From assembly GCF_001500045.1 (NCBI RefSeq), contig NZ_LQIX01000002.1, forward strand, positions 62,001 to 126,000: DNA of 64,000 nt, written 5' to 3'. Below the pieces are notes generated by a model. The model saw nothing but the letters and a program-made list of their open reading frames with translations, ran no database searches and had not been told where the DNA came from. This document shows positions 26,001 through 35,795 of the stretch, piece after piece; the stretch's first letter is position 1; each line of letters begins with the position of its first letter. A program made the translations under genes and the position numbers. Source of the DNA: Mycobacterium sp. GA-1199. Lineage in GTDB: Bacteria > Actinomycetota > Actinomycetes > Mycobacteriales > Mycobacteriaceae.

Positions 26001-26801
26001 GTGAGCTATCCGATTCGTGTCGGCCTGCAATTGCAGCCGCAGCACTCCCCGAAGTACAGCCATATCCGCGATGCCGTCCGCCGGTGCGAGGACATCGGCG
26101 TCGACATCGCCTTCAACTGGGACCACTTCTTCCCGCTCTACGGCGATCCCGACGGGGCCCACTACGAATGCTGGACGATGCTGGGCGCCTGGGCCGAGCA
26201 AACGTCGCGCATCGAGATCGGCGCGCTGGTGACCTGCAACTCGTACCGCAATCCCGAGCTGCTGGCAGACATGGCGCGCACCGTCGACCACATCAGCGAC
26301 GGGCGCCTGATCCTGGGCATCGGTTCGGGTTGGAAGCAGAAGGATTACGACGAGTACGGCTACGAGTTCGGCACCGCGGGCAGCCGGCTCGACGACCTCG
26401 CCGCGGCGATGCCGCGCATCACGTCGCGCCTGTCCAAGCTCAACCCACAGCCCACCCGCGACATCCCCGTCCTCATCGGCGGCGGTGGCGAGAAGAAGAC
26501 GCTGCGACTGGTCGCCGAGTACGGCGACATCTGGCACAGCTTCTCCGACAGCGCCGAATACCCGCGCAAGGCCGAGGTTTTGGCGCGACACTGCGCCGAT
26601 GTGGGTCGTGACCCCCAGGCCATCGAGCGGTCGGCAGGCGTGTCGGGAAAAACCGTGGAGGCTTTGATCGGGGAGGCCGATGCGCTCGCCGACCTCGGCG
26701 TCACGATGCTGACCGTCGGGGTGAACGGACCCGACTACGACCTGTCCGAAGCCGAAGCGTTGGTCCGCTGGCGCGACCGTCGTCAAAACGCGGGCGGCTG
26801 A
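26001..26801 (+). CDS. LLM class F420-dependent oxidoreductase (Rv0044c-like)
   Basis: 266 residues from GTG. The TIM-barrel landmarks are DIAFNWDHFFPLYGDPDG near residue 35, IEIGALVTCNSYRNPELLADMARTVDHISDGRLILGIGSGW, and IPVLIGGGGEKKTLRLVAEYGDIWH. The GIGSGW and DHFFPL motifs are typical of the TIGR F420-dependent LLM subfamily. F420H2 is the likely cofactor; the substrate is unknown. Context (hydrolase before, GntR after) matches M. tuberculosis Rv0045c-Rv0044c-Rv0043c. Confidence 0.88.
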   Translation: MSYPIRVGLQLQPQHSPKYSHIRDAVRRCEDIGVDIAFNWDHFFPLYGDPDGAHYECWTMLGAWAEQTSRIEIGALVTCNSYRNPELLADMARTVDHISDGRLILGIGSGWKQKDYDEYGYEFGTAGSRLDDLAAAMPRITSRLSKLNPQPTRDIPVLIGGGGEKKTLRLVAEYGDIWHSFSDSAEYPRKAEVLARHCADVGRDPQAIERSAGVSGKTVEALIGEADALADLGVTMLTVGVNGPDYDLSEAEALVRWRDRRQNAGG

Positions 26802-26853
26802 ACCGGCGTAACCGCTCCCGGCGAGGCGTGGTGCGTGAGAGACTGTCGCCGCC

Positions 26854-27531
26854 ATGCCCAAGAAGTATGGGGTCAAGGAAAAAGACCTTGTGGTCGCGCA
26901 CGTCGTGAACCTCGTCCTGACCGGCAAGCTCCGGTCCGGTGATCGGATCGACCGCAACGAGATCGCACAGGACCTCGGATTGTCGCGCGTGCCGATTCAA
27001 GAGGCCGTCGTGCAGATGGAACACGACGGCATCTTGTCCACCCGGTATCACCGCGGGGCGTTCGTCGAACGTTTCGACGAGGCGTTCGTTCGTGAGCACC
27101 ATGAGCTGCACGGGTTTTTGACCGGCATGGCTTCCGCGCGCGCCGCCGCCGACCCCGATCCCCGCGTCGTCGAACGGTTGGGCGCGCTGACCGACACGCT
27201 GCGCGGCACCCGCGACTCGCGCGCCTTCTACGACGCCGCGTGGCAGTACCGCACCGTGATCACCGACGCCTACGCCGGCCCGCGACTGACGGCGCTGATC
27301 CGCTCCGTCCAGGCCTTCACACCTCGAGCGTTCTGGGTGGCATACCTGAGCGACCACGACGAGATGCTGCCGTTCTACGAGGACGAGACCGCCGCGATCC
27401 GCGGCGGCGACGAGGAGGCCGCACGCGCCGCCTGTATCGCCCGCAGCGAGGCGATGGGCCACACCATGGTCACCGAACTGGTTCGACGAGGCGTGCTGCG
27501 CGGGGCGGGCGCCTCGTCGGTGACGTTCTGA
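26854..27531 (+). CDS. GntR family transcriptional regulator (FCD-like)
   Basis: 225 residues from ATG. The N-terminal winged helix contains [40 protein letters not shown] and the wing [10 protein letters not shown]. The C-terminal part is helical with the FCD-type arrangement ([21 protein letters not shown], later RCE-like [15 protein letters not shown]). Ligand unknown. It lies 52 bp after the LLM gene and 48 bp before the ABC transporter, so either could be its target. Confidence 0.87.
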   Translation: MPKKYGVKEKDLVVAHVVNLVLTGKLRSGDRIDRNEIAQDLGLSRVPIQEAVVQMEHDGILSTRYHRGAFVERFDEAFVREHHELHGFLTGMASARAAADPDPRVVERLGALTDTLRGTRDSRAFYDAAWQYRTVITDAYAGPRLTALIRSVQAFTPRAFWVAYLSDHDEMLPFYEDETAAIRGGDEEAARAACIARSEAMGHTMVTELVRRGVLRGAGASSVTF

Positions 27532-27567
27532 TCGAGCCCAACCCGGCGACCGCGCGGCCCTGACCGC

Positions 27568-27573
27568 TACGTT
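27568..27573 (+). promoter_or_regulatory. -10 box TACGTT of a leaderless-type promoter
   Basis: TACGTT fits TANNNT and ends 6 nt before the ATG at 27580. Confidence 0.5.
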
Positions 27574-27579
27574 GCACAG

Positions 27580-29361
27580 ATGACCCCGTTCGCGCCACTC
27601 GGCAAGATCCTCGTGGTGGCGCTCGTCGCAGTGCTGGTGTCCGGTGTCGGTCTGGCCGGACCCGCGCACGCCAACGTGGACCAGTGCACACCTCCCGGCG
27701 TCGAGAGTGCCAGCGCCCTTCCAACCAACCTGGCCGCGGCGGCGACCGGGCCCGACGAGGACCGGTACACCACCCCCTCCGTGGCGCCGCTCGCGTCGGT
27801 CAACGTCGACGCGTTGAGCCTGATCCAACCCGGCACGCTGACCGTCGGCACCCTGTCGGACGCGCCGCCGAGCATCTGCATCAACTCGGCCGGTCAGTTC
27901 ACCGGCTTCGACAACGAGGTGCTGCGCGCGATCGCCGACAAGCTGGGCCTGCGGATCAACTTCGTCGGCACCGAGTTCTCCGGGCTGCTGGCACAGGTGG
28001 CGGCGCGGCGCTTCGACGTCGGGTCCTCATCGATCACCACGACCGAAGAGCGCCGCCGCACAGTCGGTTTCACCAACGGCTACGACTTCGGCTACTTCTC
28101 GCTGGTCGTGCCCACCGGCTCGCCGATCACCGGTTTCGACAAGCTGGCTCCGGGACAGCGCATCGGCGTGGTGCAAGGCACCGTGCAGGAGTCCTACGTC
28201 ATCGACACCCTGGGCCTGCAGCCGGTCAAGTACCCGGACTACAACACCGTCTACGCGAGCCTGAAGACCCGGCAGATCGACGCCTGGGTCGCCCCGTCCC
28301 AGCAGGCGTCGGGAACCGTGCAACCCGGCGATCCGGCCGAGATCATCGAAAACACCTTCAGCTTGGACAATTTCATCGCGTGGGCGGTGGCCACCGAGAA
28401 CCGCCCGCTCATCGACGCGCTGAACTCCGGGCTCGACGCCGTGATCGCCGACGGCACCTGGGCGCGGCTGTATTCGGAATGGGTGCCGCGGGCGCTGCCG
28501 CCCGGGTGGAAGCCGGGCTCCAAGGCGGCTGCGCCCCCGCAACTGCCCGACTTCAACGCGATCGCCGCCGAGAACCAGCAGGCCCCGACCGGACCCGCGG
28601 CGCCGAAATCGACGCTGGCGCAACTGAAGGACTCGTTCCTGAACTGGGACCTGTACCGGCAGGCGGTTCCGGATCTGTTGAAGACCGGCCTGCCGAACAC
28701 GTTGATCCTGACCGTCAGCGCGGCCGTCATCGGGCTGGTGCTGGGGATGGCGTTGGCGGTCGCCGGGATCTCGCGGCATCGCTGGCTGCGGTGGCCGGCG
28801 CGGGTGTACACCGACATCTTCCGCGGCCTGCCCGAGGTGGTCATCATCTTGTTGATCGGCCTGGGGGTCGGTCCGGTCGTGGGCGGGTTGACCGGCAACA
28901 ACCCGTTCCCTTTGGGCATCGCGGCGCTGGGCTTGATGGCGGCCGCCTACGTCGGAGAGATCTTCCGGTCCGGCATCCAAAGCGTCGAACCCGGGCAGAT
29001 GGAAGCGTCACGCGCACTGGGCTTTTCGTACACCTCGTCGATGCGGTTGGTCGTGATACCCCAGGGTGTGCGGCGGGTGCTGCCGGCGCTGATGAACCAG
29101 TTCATCTCGCTGCTGAAGGCCTCCTCGCTGGTCTACTTCCTCGGGCTGGTGGCCGACCAACGCGAGCTGTTCCAGGTCGGGCGCGACCTCAACGCGCAGA
29201 CCGGCAACCTCTCACCGCTGGTGGCCGCGGGCTTCTTCTACCTCCTGCTGACGGTGCCGCTGACACATCTGGTCAACTACATCGACAACAGGCTGCGACG
29301 CGGGCGAAAGCCCTCCGAGGAGGACCCGCTTCCGATGGCGACGTCGCAGGAGATGGTGTGA
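27580..29361 (+). CDS. Amino-acid ABC transporter: substrate-binding domain fused to permease
   Basis: 593 residues. A signal sequence (ILVVALVAVLVSGVGLAGPAHA) leads into a type-3 substrate-binding domain at about residues 85-310 (GTLTVGTLSDAPPSICINSAGQFTGFDNEVLRAIADKLG, and RRFDVGSSSITTTEERRRTVGFT). A linker of about 50 residues leads to a HisM-type permease (about 360-575) with LPNTLILTVSAAVIGLVLG and the EAA-loop segment EASRALGFSYTSSMRLVVIPQ. Binding protein and channel in one chain avoid a free binding protein. Polar amino acids are the likely substrates. The stop codon overlaps the ATPase start by one base. Confidence 0.9.
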   Translation: MTPFAPLGKILVVALVAVLVSGVGLAGPAHANVDQCTPPGVESASALPTNLAAAATGPDEDRYTTPSVAPLASVNVDALSLIQPGTLTVGTLSDAPPSICINSAGQFTGFDNEVLRAIADKLGLRINFVGTEFSGLLAQVAARRFDVGSSSITTTEERRRTVGFTNGYDFGYFSLVVPTGSPITGFDKLAPGQRIGVVQGTVQESYVIDTLGLQPVKYPDYNTVYASLKTRQIDAWVAPSQQASGTVQPGDPAEIIENTFSLDNFIAWAVATENRPLIDALNSGLDAVIADGTWARLYSEWVPRALPPGWKPGSKAAAPPQLPDFNAIAAENQQAPTGPAAPKSTLAQLKDSFLNWDLYRQAVPDLLKTGLPNTLILTVSAAVIGLVLGMALAVAGISRHRWLRWPARVYTDIFRGLPEVVIILLIGLGVGPVVGGLTGNNPFPLGIAALGLMAAAYVGEIFRSGIQSVEPGQMEASRALGFSYTSSMRLVVIPQGVRRVLPALMNQFISLLKASSLVYFLGLVADQRELFQVGRDLNAQTGNLSPLVAAGFFYLLLTVPLTHLVNYIDNRLRRGRKPSEEDPLPMATSQEMV

Positions 29362-30104
29362 TGAGCACGTCGGGGTTCGACCCGGTATCGTTGAGCGCCA
29401 ACGACATCCATCTTTCGTTTGGTCCCAACCCGGTGCTGCGCGGGGTAGACATCGATGTGCCCGCGGGCAGCACCACGGCGGTGATCGGGCCGTCGGGTTC
29501 GGGCAAGTCCACGCTGTTGCGGACGCTGAACCGGCTGTACGAGCCCGACCGCGGCGACATCCTGCTCGACGGTCGTTCGGTGCTCGCCGACAATCCCGAC
29601 CAGTTGCGCCAGCGCATCGGGATGGTCTTCCAGAACTTCAACCTGTTTCCGCACCGCAGCGTGTTGGACAACGTGACGCTCGCCCCGCGCAAGCTCAAAC
29701 GACTCAGCGCCGACGAGGCCCGCGAACTCGGGCTGGCACACCTGGATCGCGTCGGCCTGCGCAACAAAGCCGACGTGCGGCCGACAACGCTGTCCGGTGG
29801 CCAGCAGCAGCGCGTGGCGATCGCGCGGGCACTCGCGATGGCGCCGCAGGTGATGTTCTTCGACGAGGCCACCTCGGCGCTCGACCCGGAATTGGTCAAG
29901 GGCATCCTCGCGCTGATCGCCGACCTCGGCGCCGACGGCATGACCATGGTGGTGGTCACGCACGAGATGGGCTTCGCCCGGTCGACGTCTGATGCCGTGG
30001 TGTTCATGGATCACGGCAAAGTGGTCGAGGCCGGACCGCCCGAGCAGATCTTCGACGCGGCCGAGACCGAACGCCTGCAGCGGTTCCTCTCGCAGGTGCT
30101 GTGA
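29361..30104 (+). CDS. Amino-acid ABC transporter ATP-binding protein
   Basis: 247 residues from ATG 29361, which shares one base with the permease stop codon (TGATG). Walker A is GPSGSGKSTLL, the Q-loop FQNFNLFPH, the signature LSGGQQQRVAIARAL, Walker B VMFFDEATSALD, and the H-loop VVTHEM. It is the GlnQ/HisP type that energises polar amino-acid uptake and should dimerise on the fused permease. The tight coupling makes a two-gene transporter unit. Confidence 0.94.
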   Translation: MSTSGFDPVSLSANDIHLSFGPNPVLRGVDIDVPAGSTTAVIGPSGSGKSTLLRTLNRLYEPDRGDILLDGRSVLADNPDQLRQRIGMVFQNFNLFPHRSVLDNVTLAPRKLKRLSADEARELGLAHLDRVGLRNKADVRPTTLSGGQQQRVAIARALAMAPQVMFFDEATSALDPELVKGILALIADLGADGMTMVVVTHEMGFARSTSDAVVFMDHGKVVEAGPPEQIFDAAETERLQRFLSQVL

Positions 30105-30181
30105 CCGGGCCTTCGACGACTTTGAAATAACGCGTCCGTCACGCATCCTGGCAGCGGCTGACAGGTTAGACTGCCGAAATT

Positions 30182-30628
30182 ATGGCGGAAGTCGTCGAAC
30201 CGCAGGTCGCGGAGCTGTCAGGAGAGCTGCAGCGGGTTCTGTCCCGGGTGTTCTCCGTGCTGCGTCGCAGCGACACCAACCGCACCGACGCGGGGGACCT
30301 CACGTTGGCGCAGCTGTCGATCCTGCTGACGCTGCTGGAGCAGGGCCCGATGCGGATGACGGATCTGGCCGCCCACGAGCGTGTTCGCACGCCCACGACG
30401 ACGGTCGCGATCCGCCGATTGGAGAAGCTGGGCCTGGTCAAACGCTCCCGCGACCCGTCGGACCTGCGCGCGGTGCTCGTCGACATCACCCCGGAGGGCC
30501 GCGCTCAGCACCAGGAGGCGCTCGAGGTTCGGCGCGCCCATCTGGCCAGCCTGTTGTCGCGGTTGAGCCCGGAGGACATCGAGACGCTGACCAAGGCCAT
30601 CGACCCGCTCGAGCGGCTGGCCGAATAG
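30182..30628 (+). CDS. MarR family transcriptional regulator (Rv0042c-like)
   Basis: 148 residues from ATG. The winged-helix core is LTLAQLSILLTLLEQGPMRMTDLAAHERVRTPTTTVAIRRLEKLGLVKRSRDPSDLRAVLVDITPEGRA; the DLRAVLV-type wing with Asp-x-Arg is diagnostic of MarR. TAGACT at 30167-30172 is a candidate -10 box. It lies at the end of the LLM-GntR-ABC segment, as in M. tuberculosis, where leuS follows nearby. The ligand and targets are unknown. Confidence 0.88.
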   Translation: MAEVVEPQVAELSGELQRVLSRVFSVLRRSDTNRTDAGDLTLAQLSILLTLLEQGPMRMTDLAAHERVRTPTTTVAIRRLEKLGLVKRSRDPSDLRAVLVDITPEGRAQHQEALEVRRAHLASLLSRLSPEDIETLTKAIDPLERLAE

Positions 30629-30632
30629 CCGG

Positions 30633-31973
30633 CTAACCCAGCCAGTCCAGGACGGCGGCCGCCGTCCACGATTGCTGCATGCTGCCCAGCGGCTCGCCGG
30701 TGAAGGGTTCGTAGTACTCGGCGAAGGTTCCGTCGCTGGCCTGGCGCAGTCCCTCCTGGCGCAGCAGACGCGCGCGTTCTGCCCAGCCGCGGCGCGCGAA
30801 GCACCATGAGAACAGCCACGTCATCACCGGCCAGACCGGCCCGCGCCAGTATTCGCGCGGGCGGAAGTCCCGCGACACCGGCGAGGTGGACGGGATGCAG
30901 GCGTACTTGAGGTCGGGGTGAGCGCAGAACCGCGGGCCCTCCAGCAGTTTCACCAGCGCGCGTTCCTTGTCGTGCGGAAGGCCGCCGCACAACAGCGGGG
31001 CGAACTGCGCGACCGTCTCGGTGGCCACCCACTTTCCCGCCTTTAGGTCGAAATCCCTTGCCGCGCCGGTTCTTTCATCGGTGGTGTCGATGACTCCGGC
31101 CCGGAACCGCCGGCCCCACGCGTAGAGGTCACGCACGTCGGCGCGTGGGCGGCCGTAGTCCTCGCCGATCTCGGCGAGCACGTCGCAGGCGACCGCGAGG
31201 ATGGCCGAGACGAACACGTCCTCGACCGCGAAACTCATGACCTTGGGCAGCAATTCGTCGTCGTAGCGCGCCGACTTCATCTCCTCGAGCAGCCAGAGGT
31301 AGCGGTCGTACTCGAGGTCGGAGGGGCGCTGGGTGACGTCGGTGACGATGGTGTTGTCCTCGCGCTCGTACTCCGGCACGTTGCCCGGAATCACGTTGGC
31401 GTACGCGCTGTCCCAGCGTGGGGAGTTGTCCATACCGGACTCCCAGCCGTGGTACAGCGTGACGCGACCGTGCTCCTTCGGGTCGCGGGCCTCGGCGAGC
31501 CAGCGATGCCAGTGGACGAGGTCGGACCAACGGCGGTCCAGGAACGCCTCGGCGACGGCGCGGGTGGACCGGCCGCGGGTGCGGGCGTGATCGAGGATGC
31601 GCTGCACGGCGATCGCGTGCACCGGCGGCTGGGTGATGCCGGACGTGTGCCGGTTGCGGGGCGCGTGCGCGGCCAGCGCGGACGTGGCCCAGCGCGCCGG
31701 GCCGGGGAAGTAACCGTCGACGCCGTTGGCGAACACGATGTGCGGGATCATCCCGTTGGTCCACTGCGCGCTGAGCAGGGTGTCGAGTTCGACGACGGCG
31801 CGCTCGACGCTCAGCGGGGCCAGCCCGATCGCCACGAACGCCGCGTCCCAGCTCCACATGTGCGGGTACAACAGCGGCGCGGCCGTGGTCATGGTGCCCA
31901 GGTCGTTACCCCGCAGCAGGTACGCAGCGCGGGCCGCGAGCTGGGTGGGAGCAAAGCTGTGGTCGGGTGGCAT
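30633..31973 (-). CDS. ggh: Glucosylglycerate hydrolase (GH63)
   Basis: 446 residues from ATG 31973. This start gives the same length as the characterised enzyme of Mycolicibacterium hassiacum and places Asp182 (GWESGMDNSPRWD) and Glu419 (GTFAEYYEPFTG) exactly at its catalytic positions. The (alpha/alpha)6 barrel motifs YPHMWSWDAAF, NGMIPHIVF and FRPREYWRGPVWP are all present. The enzyme releases glucose and glycerate from glucosylglycerate, a solute made during nitrogen starvation, helping regrowth. It is divergent from an SDR gene and convergent with the MarR gene (4 bp apart). Confidence 0.93.
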   Translation of the reverse strand: MPPDHSFAPTQLAARAAYLLRGNDLGTMTTAAPLLYPHMWSWDAAFVAIGLAPLSVERAVVELDTLLSAQWTNGMIPHIVFANGVDGYFPGPARWATSALAAHAPRNRHTSGITQPPVHAIAVQRILDHARTRGRSTRAVAEAFLDRRWSDLVHWHRWLAEARDPKEHGRVTLYHGWESGMDNSPRWDSAYANVIPGNVPEYEREDNTIVTDVTQRPSDLEYDRYLWLLEEMKSARYDDELLPKVMSFAVEDVFVSAILAVACDVLAEIGEDYGRPRADVRDLYAWGRRFRAGVIDTTDERTGAARDFDLKAGKWVATETVAQFAPLLCGGLPHDKERALVKLLEGPRFCAHPDLKYACIPSTSPVSRDFRPREYWRGPVWPVMTWLFSWCFARRGWAERARLLRQEGLRQASDGTFAEYYEPFTGEPLGSMQQSWTAAAVLDWLG

Positions 31974-32014
31974 CCGTTCCATGATGCGACGCTTCGCGGC
32001 GAATCGCAGATCGG

Positions 32015-32020
32015 TAGGGT
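32015..32020 (+). promoter_or_regulatory. -10 box TAGGGT of a leaderless-type promoter
   Basis: TAGGGT fits TANNNT and ends 6 nt before the ATG at 32027. Confidence 0.5.
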
Positions 32021-32026
32021 TTCGAC

Positions 32027-32695
32027 ATGCCGACCGCGATGATCACGGGTGCCTCACGGGGACTCGGGACGGCGATCGCCACGGCGCTCGCCGACAGCCA
32101 CACCCTGTTTCTGGCCGGGCGGCCGTCGGCGGCGCTCGACGAGGTCGCCGCGCAGTTCGGCGCGACCACATGGCCGATCGACCTGGCTGACGTTTCCGGA
32201 ATCGAGGCCGCGGTCGAGCCGATCGTCGAGCTCGACGTGCTGATCCACAACGCGGGTGTGGCGTTTCCGGGGCGGGTCGCCGAATCGACCGTCGACGAGT
32301 GGCGCACCTCCATGGAGGTCAATGTCATTGGTGCGGTTGCCCTTACACTCGAACTGTTGCCTGCACTGCGCACCGCGCGCGGACACGTACTGTTCGTGAA
32401 CTCGGGATCGGGAATCAACGCGTCGCCGGGATTGGCGTCGTATTCGGCGAGCAAGTTCGCGTTGCGGTCGTTCGCCGACTCGCTGCGGGCAGACGAGCCG
32501 ACGCTGCGCGTGACATCGGTGCATCCGGGCCGCATCGCCACCGAGATGCAGGAGGGGCTGGTCGCCTACGAGGGCGGCGAGTACGACCCGTCGCGGTTCC
32601 TGAGCCCGCAGAGTGTGGCGAAGGTGATCGCCGATGCGGTGCACACCCCGCCGGACGCCCACCTGCACGAGGTCATCGTCCGCCCCCGCAAGTAG
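32027..32695 (+). CDS. Short-chain dehydrogenase/reductase
   Basis: 222 residues from ATG. The motifs are TGASRGLG (cofactor loop), IHNAGVAF, the catalytic Ser in VNSGSGI, and YSASK with the catalytic Tyr and Lys. The Arg after the first strand (AGRPSAALDEV) suggests NADP(H) preference. The C-terminal HPGRIATEMQ is common in small fungal/bacterial SDRs. It is convergent with leuS and divergent from ggh; the substrate is unknown. Confidence 0.88.
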   Translation: MPTAMITGASRGLGTAIATALADSHTLFLAGRPSAALDEVAAQFGATTWPIDLADVSGIEAAVEPIVELDVLIHNAGVAFPGRVAESTVDEWRTSMEVNVIGAVALTLELLPALRTARGHVLFVNSGSGINASPGLASYSASKFALRSFADSLRADEPTLRVTSVHPGRIATEMQEGLVAYEGGEYDPSRFLSPQSVAKVIADAVHTPPDAHLHEVIVRPRK

Positions 32696-32705
32696 CCCCG
32701 CCGTT

Positions 32706-32754
32706 TGTGAATCCGACGACGCTCAGAGCGCCCAAACCGTCGCCCAGAATCACA
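32706..32754. repeat. Dispersed palindromic repeat, family 2, copy 2
   Basis: TGTGAATC ... GAATCACA arms (one mismatch in the palindrome) followed by ATCGAGCGGCGGGGCGG. It resembles the element at 16411-16461 in arms and tail and also lies between convergent genes (SDR and leuS). Confidence 0.52.
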
Positions 32755-32774
32755 ATCGAGCGGCGGGGCGGGGG

Positions 32775-35618
32775 TCAGACGACGATGTTGACGAGGCGGC
32801 CCGCCACGACGATGACCTTCTTCGGAGTCGCGCCATTGATGAACGCCTGAACCTTCTCGTCGGCCAACGCGGCGGCCTCCAGCGCGTCGGCATCCGCGTC
32901 CGCGGCGACCGTCACGCGACCGCGCACCTTCCCGTTGACCTGCACTGGGTACTCGACGGTGTCCTCGACAAGGTACCGCGGGTCGGCCAGCGGGAACGGT
33001 CCGTGTGCCAGCGACGAGTCGTGGCCCAGCCGACGCCACAGTTCCTCGGCCAGATGCGGGGCCAGCGGCGCGACCATCAGCACCAGCGGCTCCAACGCCG
33101 CGCGCGCCGTCACCTCCTCCTTGGTCAGGTGGTTCGTGTACTCGATCAGTTTGGCGGCCGCGGTGTTGTTCCGCAGGTTCGTGTAGTCGTCGGTCACTCC
33201 GGCGATGGTGCGGTGCAACAACTTCAGCGTCGGCTCGTCGATGGCCTCGTGGTCGGCGACGCGGTTGGCACCCGTCTCCTCGTCGACCACCAGTCGCCAC
33301 ACCCGCTGCAGGAACCGGTATGCGCCGACGACGTCCTTGGTGGCCCACGGCCGCGACGCCTCCAGCGGGCCCATCGACATCTCGTACACCCGAAGCGTGT
33401 CCGCACCGTAGTTGTCGCAGATCTCGTCGGGTGACACCGAGTTCTTCAGGCTCTTGCCGATCTTCCCGAATTCCTGGAAGACCTCGACCTCGCCGTCGGG
33501 ACCCGACCAGTAGAACTTCTGGTCCCGCTCAACGACTTCCGCGGCAGGAACGTAGGCACCGCGGGAGTCGGTGTAGGCGAATGCTTGGATGTATCCCTGG
33601 TTCACCAGGCGGCGGAACGGCTCGGAAGAGCTGACGTGACCGAGGTCGTAGAGCACCTTGTGCCAGAACCGGGCGTACAGCAGGTGCAGCACCGCATGCT
33701 CGACGCCGCCGACGTACAGGTCCACACCGCCCGGATCGTCGGCGCCGTGTTCGATGGGCCGCGGCCCCATCCAGTACGCCTCGTTCTCCTTGGCGCACAA
33801 CTCCTCTGAGTTGTACGGGTCGGTGTATCGCAGCTCGTACCACGAGCTGGCCGCCCACTGCGGCATCACGTTGGTGTCGCGGGTGTAGGGCTTGAGTCCG
33901 TCGCCGAGATCCAACTCGACGTTCACCCAGTCCGTGGCCTTGCCCAGCGGCGGTGACGGTTCGCTGTCGGCGTCGTCGGGGTCGAACAGCACCGGCGAAT
34001 AGTCCGGTACGTCCGGCAACTCCACCGGCAGCGCCGATTCCGGCAGCGGGTGCGCGCGGCCGTCCTCGTCGTACACGATCGGGAACGGCTCACCCCAGTA
34101 CCGCTGCCGCGCGAAAAGCCAGTCTCTCAGCTTGTATTCGACGCGCGGACGGGCGCGGCCCTGCGCCGCCAGCCGGGTGGTGATCGCCTCCTTGGCCGAC
34201 GCGACACTCAGCCCGTTGAGGTAGTCGGAGTTCACGATCGGGCCTTCTCCGACGTAGGGGGCCTGCGTGACATCACCTCCGGCAACGACTTCCACGATCG
34301 GCAAGCCGAACTCGGTCGCGAATTCCCAGTCGCGATGGTCGTGTCCGGGCACGGCCATGATGGCCCCGGTGCCGTAACCGAGCAGCACGTAGTCGGCGAT
34401 GAAGATCGGAACTTGTTGACCGTTGGCGGGATTCGTCGCGTACGCACCGACGAACACACCGGTTTTGATCTTGTTCTCTTGACGCTCCAGATCCGATTTC
34501 GCCGCGATCGCGGACCGGTACGCGGCGACCGCTTCGGCCGGTGTCGCAGCGCCGTACGTCCACCGCTCGTCGACACCTGCGGGCCACTGGTCGGCCACCA
34601 ACCTGTCGACCAGTTCGTGTTCGGGCGCCAACACCATGTACGTCGCGCCGAACAATGTGTCGGGCCGGGTGGTGAAGACCTCGACGTCCCCGGCGTCGGT
34701 GGCGAACAGGACCGCGGCTCCCGTCGACCGGCCGATCCAATTGCGCTGCATGGTCTTGACCTTCTCCGGCCAGTCCAGCCGTTCGAGGTCGTCGAGCAGG
34801 CGATCGGAGTAGGCGGTGATGCGCATCATCCACTGCCGCAAGCGCTTACGGAACACCGGGAAATTACCGCGCTCGCTGCGGCCGTCGGAGGTGACCTCCT
34901 CGTTGGCCAGTACCGTGCCCAATCCCGGACACCAGTTCACCAGCGAGTCGGCTCGATACACCAGCCGGTACGAGTCGATGACGTCGGCGCGTTCCGTCTT
35001 CGAGAGGTCTGACCACGACCGGCCGTCGTCGAGGTCGCGCGCCCCTGACTCGAACTCCTCGGCGAGCTCCACGATCGGCCTGGCCTTCTGCACGGCGGGG
35101 TCGAACCACGCGTTGTAGATCTGCAGGAAGATCCACTGCGTCCACTTGTAGTAGTCGACGTCGGTGGTGGCGAAGCTGCGCCGCGAGTCGTGACCGAACC
35201 CCAGCCGGCCCAGCTGCCGCTTGAAGTTGACGATGTTGGCCTCGGTCCGGATCCGCGGATGCGTCCCGGTCTGGATCGCGTACTGCTCGGCGGGCAGGCC
35301 GAAAGCGTCAAATCCCAAGGCGTGCAACACATTGTGCCCGGTCATCCGGAAGTACCTGGCGTAGACGTCGGTCGCGATGTAACCCAGCGGGTGCCCGACG
35401 TGCAGACCCTCACCCGACGGATACGGGAACATGTCCAGCACGAACATCTTGTCTTCGGGCACCGGCGAACCGTCGGCGGGCGCCAGCGACCCGACGGGGT
35501 TCGGCACGTGGAAGGTCCCCGCGTCGGCCCACCGCTGCTGCCAGGTGCGCTCGATCTGCCCGGCCAGCTCCGCGGTGTAGCGGTGCTGCGGGGTGTCTGT
35601 GGTCGGCGCGTCTGTCAC
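32775..35618 (-). CDS. leuS: Leucyl-tRNA synthetase
   Basis: 947 residues from GTG. Class I motifs: the HIGH equivalent in [16 protein letters not shown] (about residue 66) and the KMSKS equivalent as [11 protein letters not shown]. The editing domain contains [21 protein letters not shown], whose Thr-rich loop and Asp region hydrolyse mischarged tRNA. A Leu-specific insertion and C-terminal anticodon-binding helices follow. It charges tRNA-Leu in the cytosol. It is longer than E. coli LeuRS (860) but typical for actinobacteria. It has a leaderless-type promoter. Confidence 0.97.
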   Translation of the reverse strand: MTDAPTTDTPQHRYTAELAGQIERTWQQRWADAGTFHVPNPVGSLAPADGSPVPEDKMFVLDMFPYPSGEGLHVGHPLGYIATDVYARYFRMTGHNVLHALGFDAFGLPAEQYAIQTGTHPRIRTEANIVNFKRQLGRLGFGHDSRRSFATTDVDYYKWTQWIFLQIYNAWFDPAVQKARPIVELAEEFESGARDLDDGRSWSDLSKTERADVIDSYRLVYRADSLVNWCPGLGTVLANEEVTSDGRSERGNFPVFRKRLRQWMMRITAYSDRLLDDLERLDWPEKVKTMQRNWIGRSTGAAVLFATDAGDVEVFTTRPDTLFGATYMVLAPEHELVDRLVADQWPAGVDERWTYGAATPAEAVAAYRSAIAAKSDLERQENKIKTGVFVGAYATNPANGQQVPIFIADYVLLGYGTGAIMAVPGHDHRDWEFATEFGLPIVEVVAGGDVTQAPYVGEGPIVNSDYLNGLSVASAKEAITTRLAAQGRARPRVEYKLRDWLFARQRYWGEPFPIVYDEDGRAHPLPESALPVELPDVPDYSPVLFDPDDADSEPSPPLGKATDWVNVELDLGDGLKPYTRDTNVMPQWAASSWYELRYTDPYNSEELCAKENEAYWMGPRPIEHGADDPGGVDLYVGGVEHAVLHLLYARFWHKVLYDLGHVSSSEPFRRLVNQGYIQAFAYTDSRGAYVPAAEVVERDQKFYWSGPDGEVEVFQEFGKIGKSLKNSVSPDEICDNYGADTLRVYEMSMGPLEASRPWATKDVVGAYRFLQRVWRLVVDEETGANRVADHEAIDEPTLKLLHRTIAGVTDDYTNLRNNTAAAKLIEYTNHLTKEEVTARAALEPLVLMVAPLAPHLAEELWRRLGHDSSLAHGPFPLADPRYLVEDTVEYPVQVNGKVRGRVTVAADADADALEAAALADEKVQAFINGATPKKVIVVAGRLVNIVV

Positions 35619-35624
35619 GTGAAC

Positions 35625-35630
35625 AGGGTA
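35625..35630 (-). promoter_or_regulatory. -10 box TACCCT of a leaderless-type leuS promoter
   Basis: On the minus strand TACCCT fits TANNNT and ends 6 nt before the GTG start at 35618. Confidence 0.5.
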
Positions 35631-35795
35631 TAAGCACGCCTGTCCGCGATGCTTCGGCCACGGGTCGGTCTCGGTTGCATTGCGGGGATGTCAGAACACG
35701 GTTGCAGGTCGATTCCGACGCTGGTCGCCCTGCTTGGCCGGTCGATACAGTCAGCGCCTGACCTCTTCCCGTGCAGTTCGGAAGGACCGACGCAG

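Noticed and set aside
26701-27828. Leftward 375-residue frames across the GntR gene.
   Set aside because: They are antisense to clear GntR and transporter genes and have no recognisable domain.
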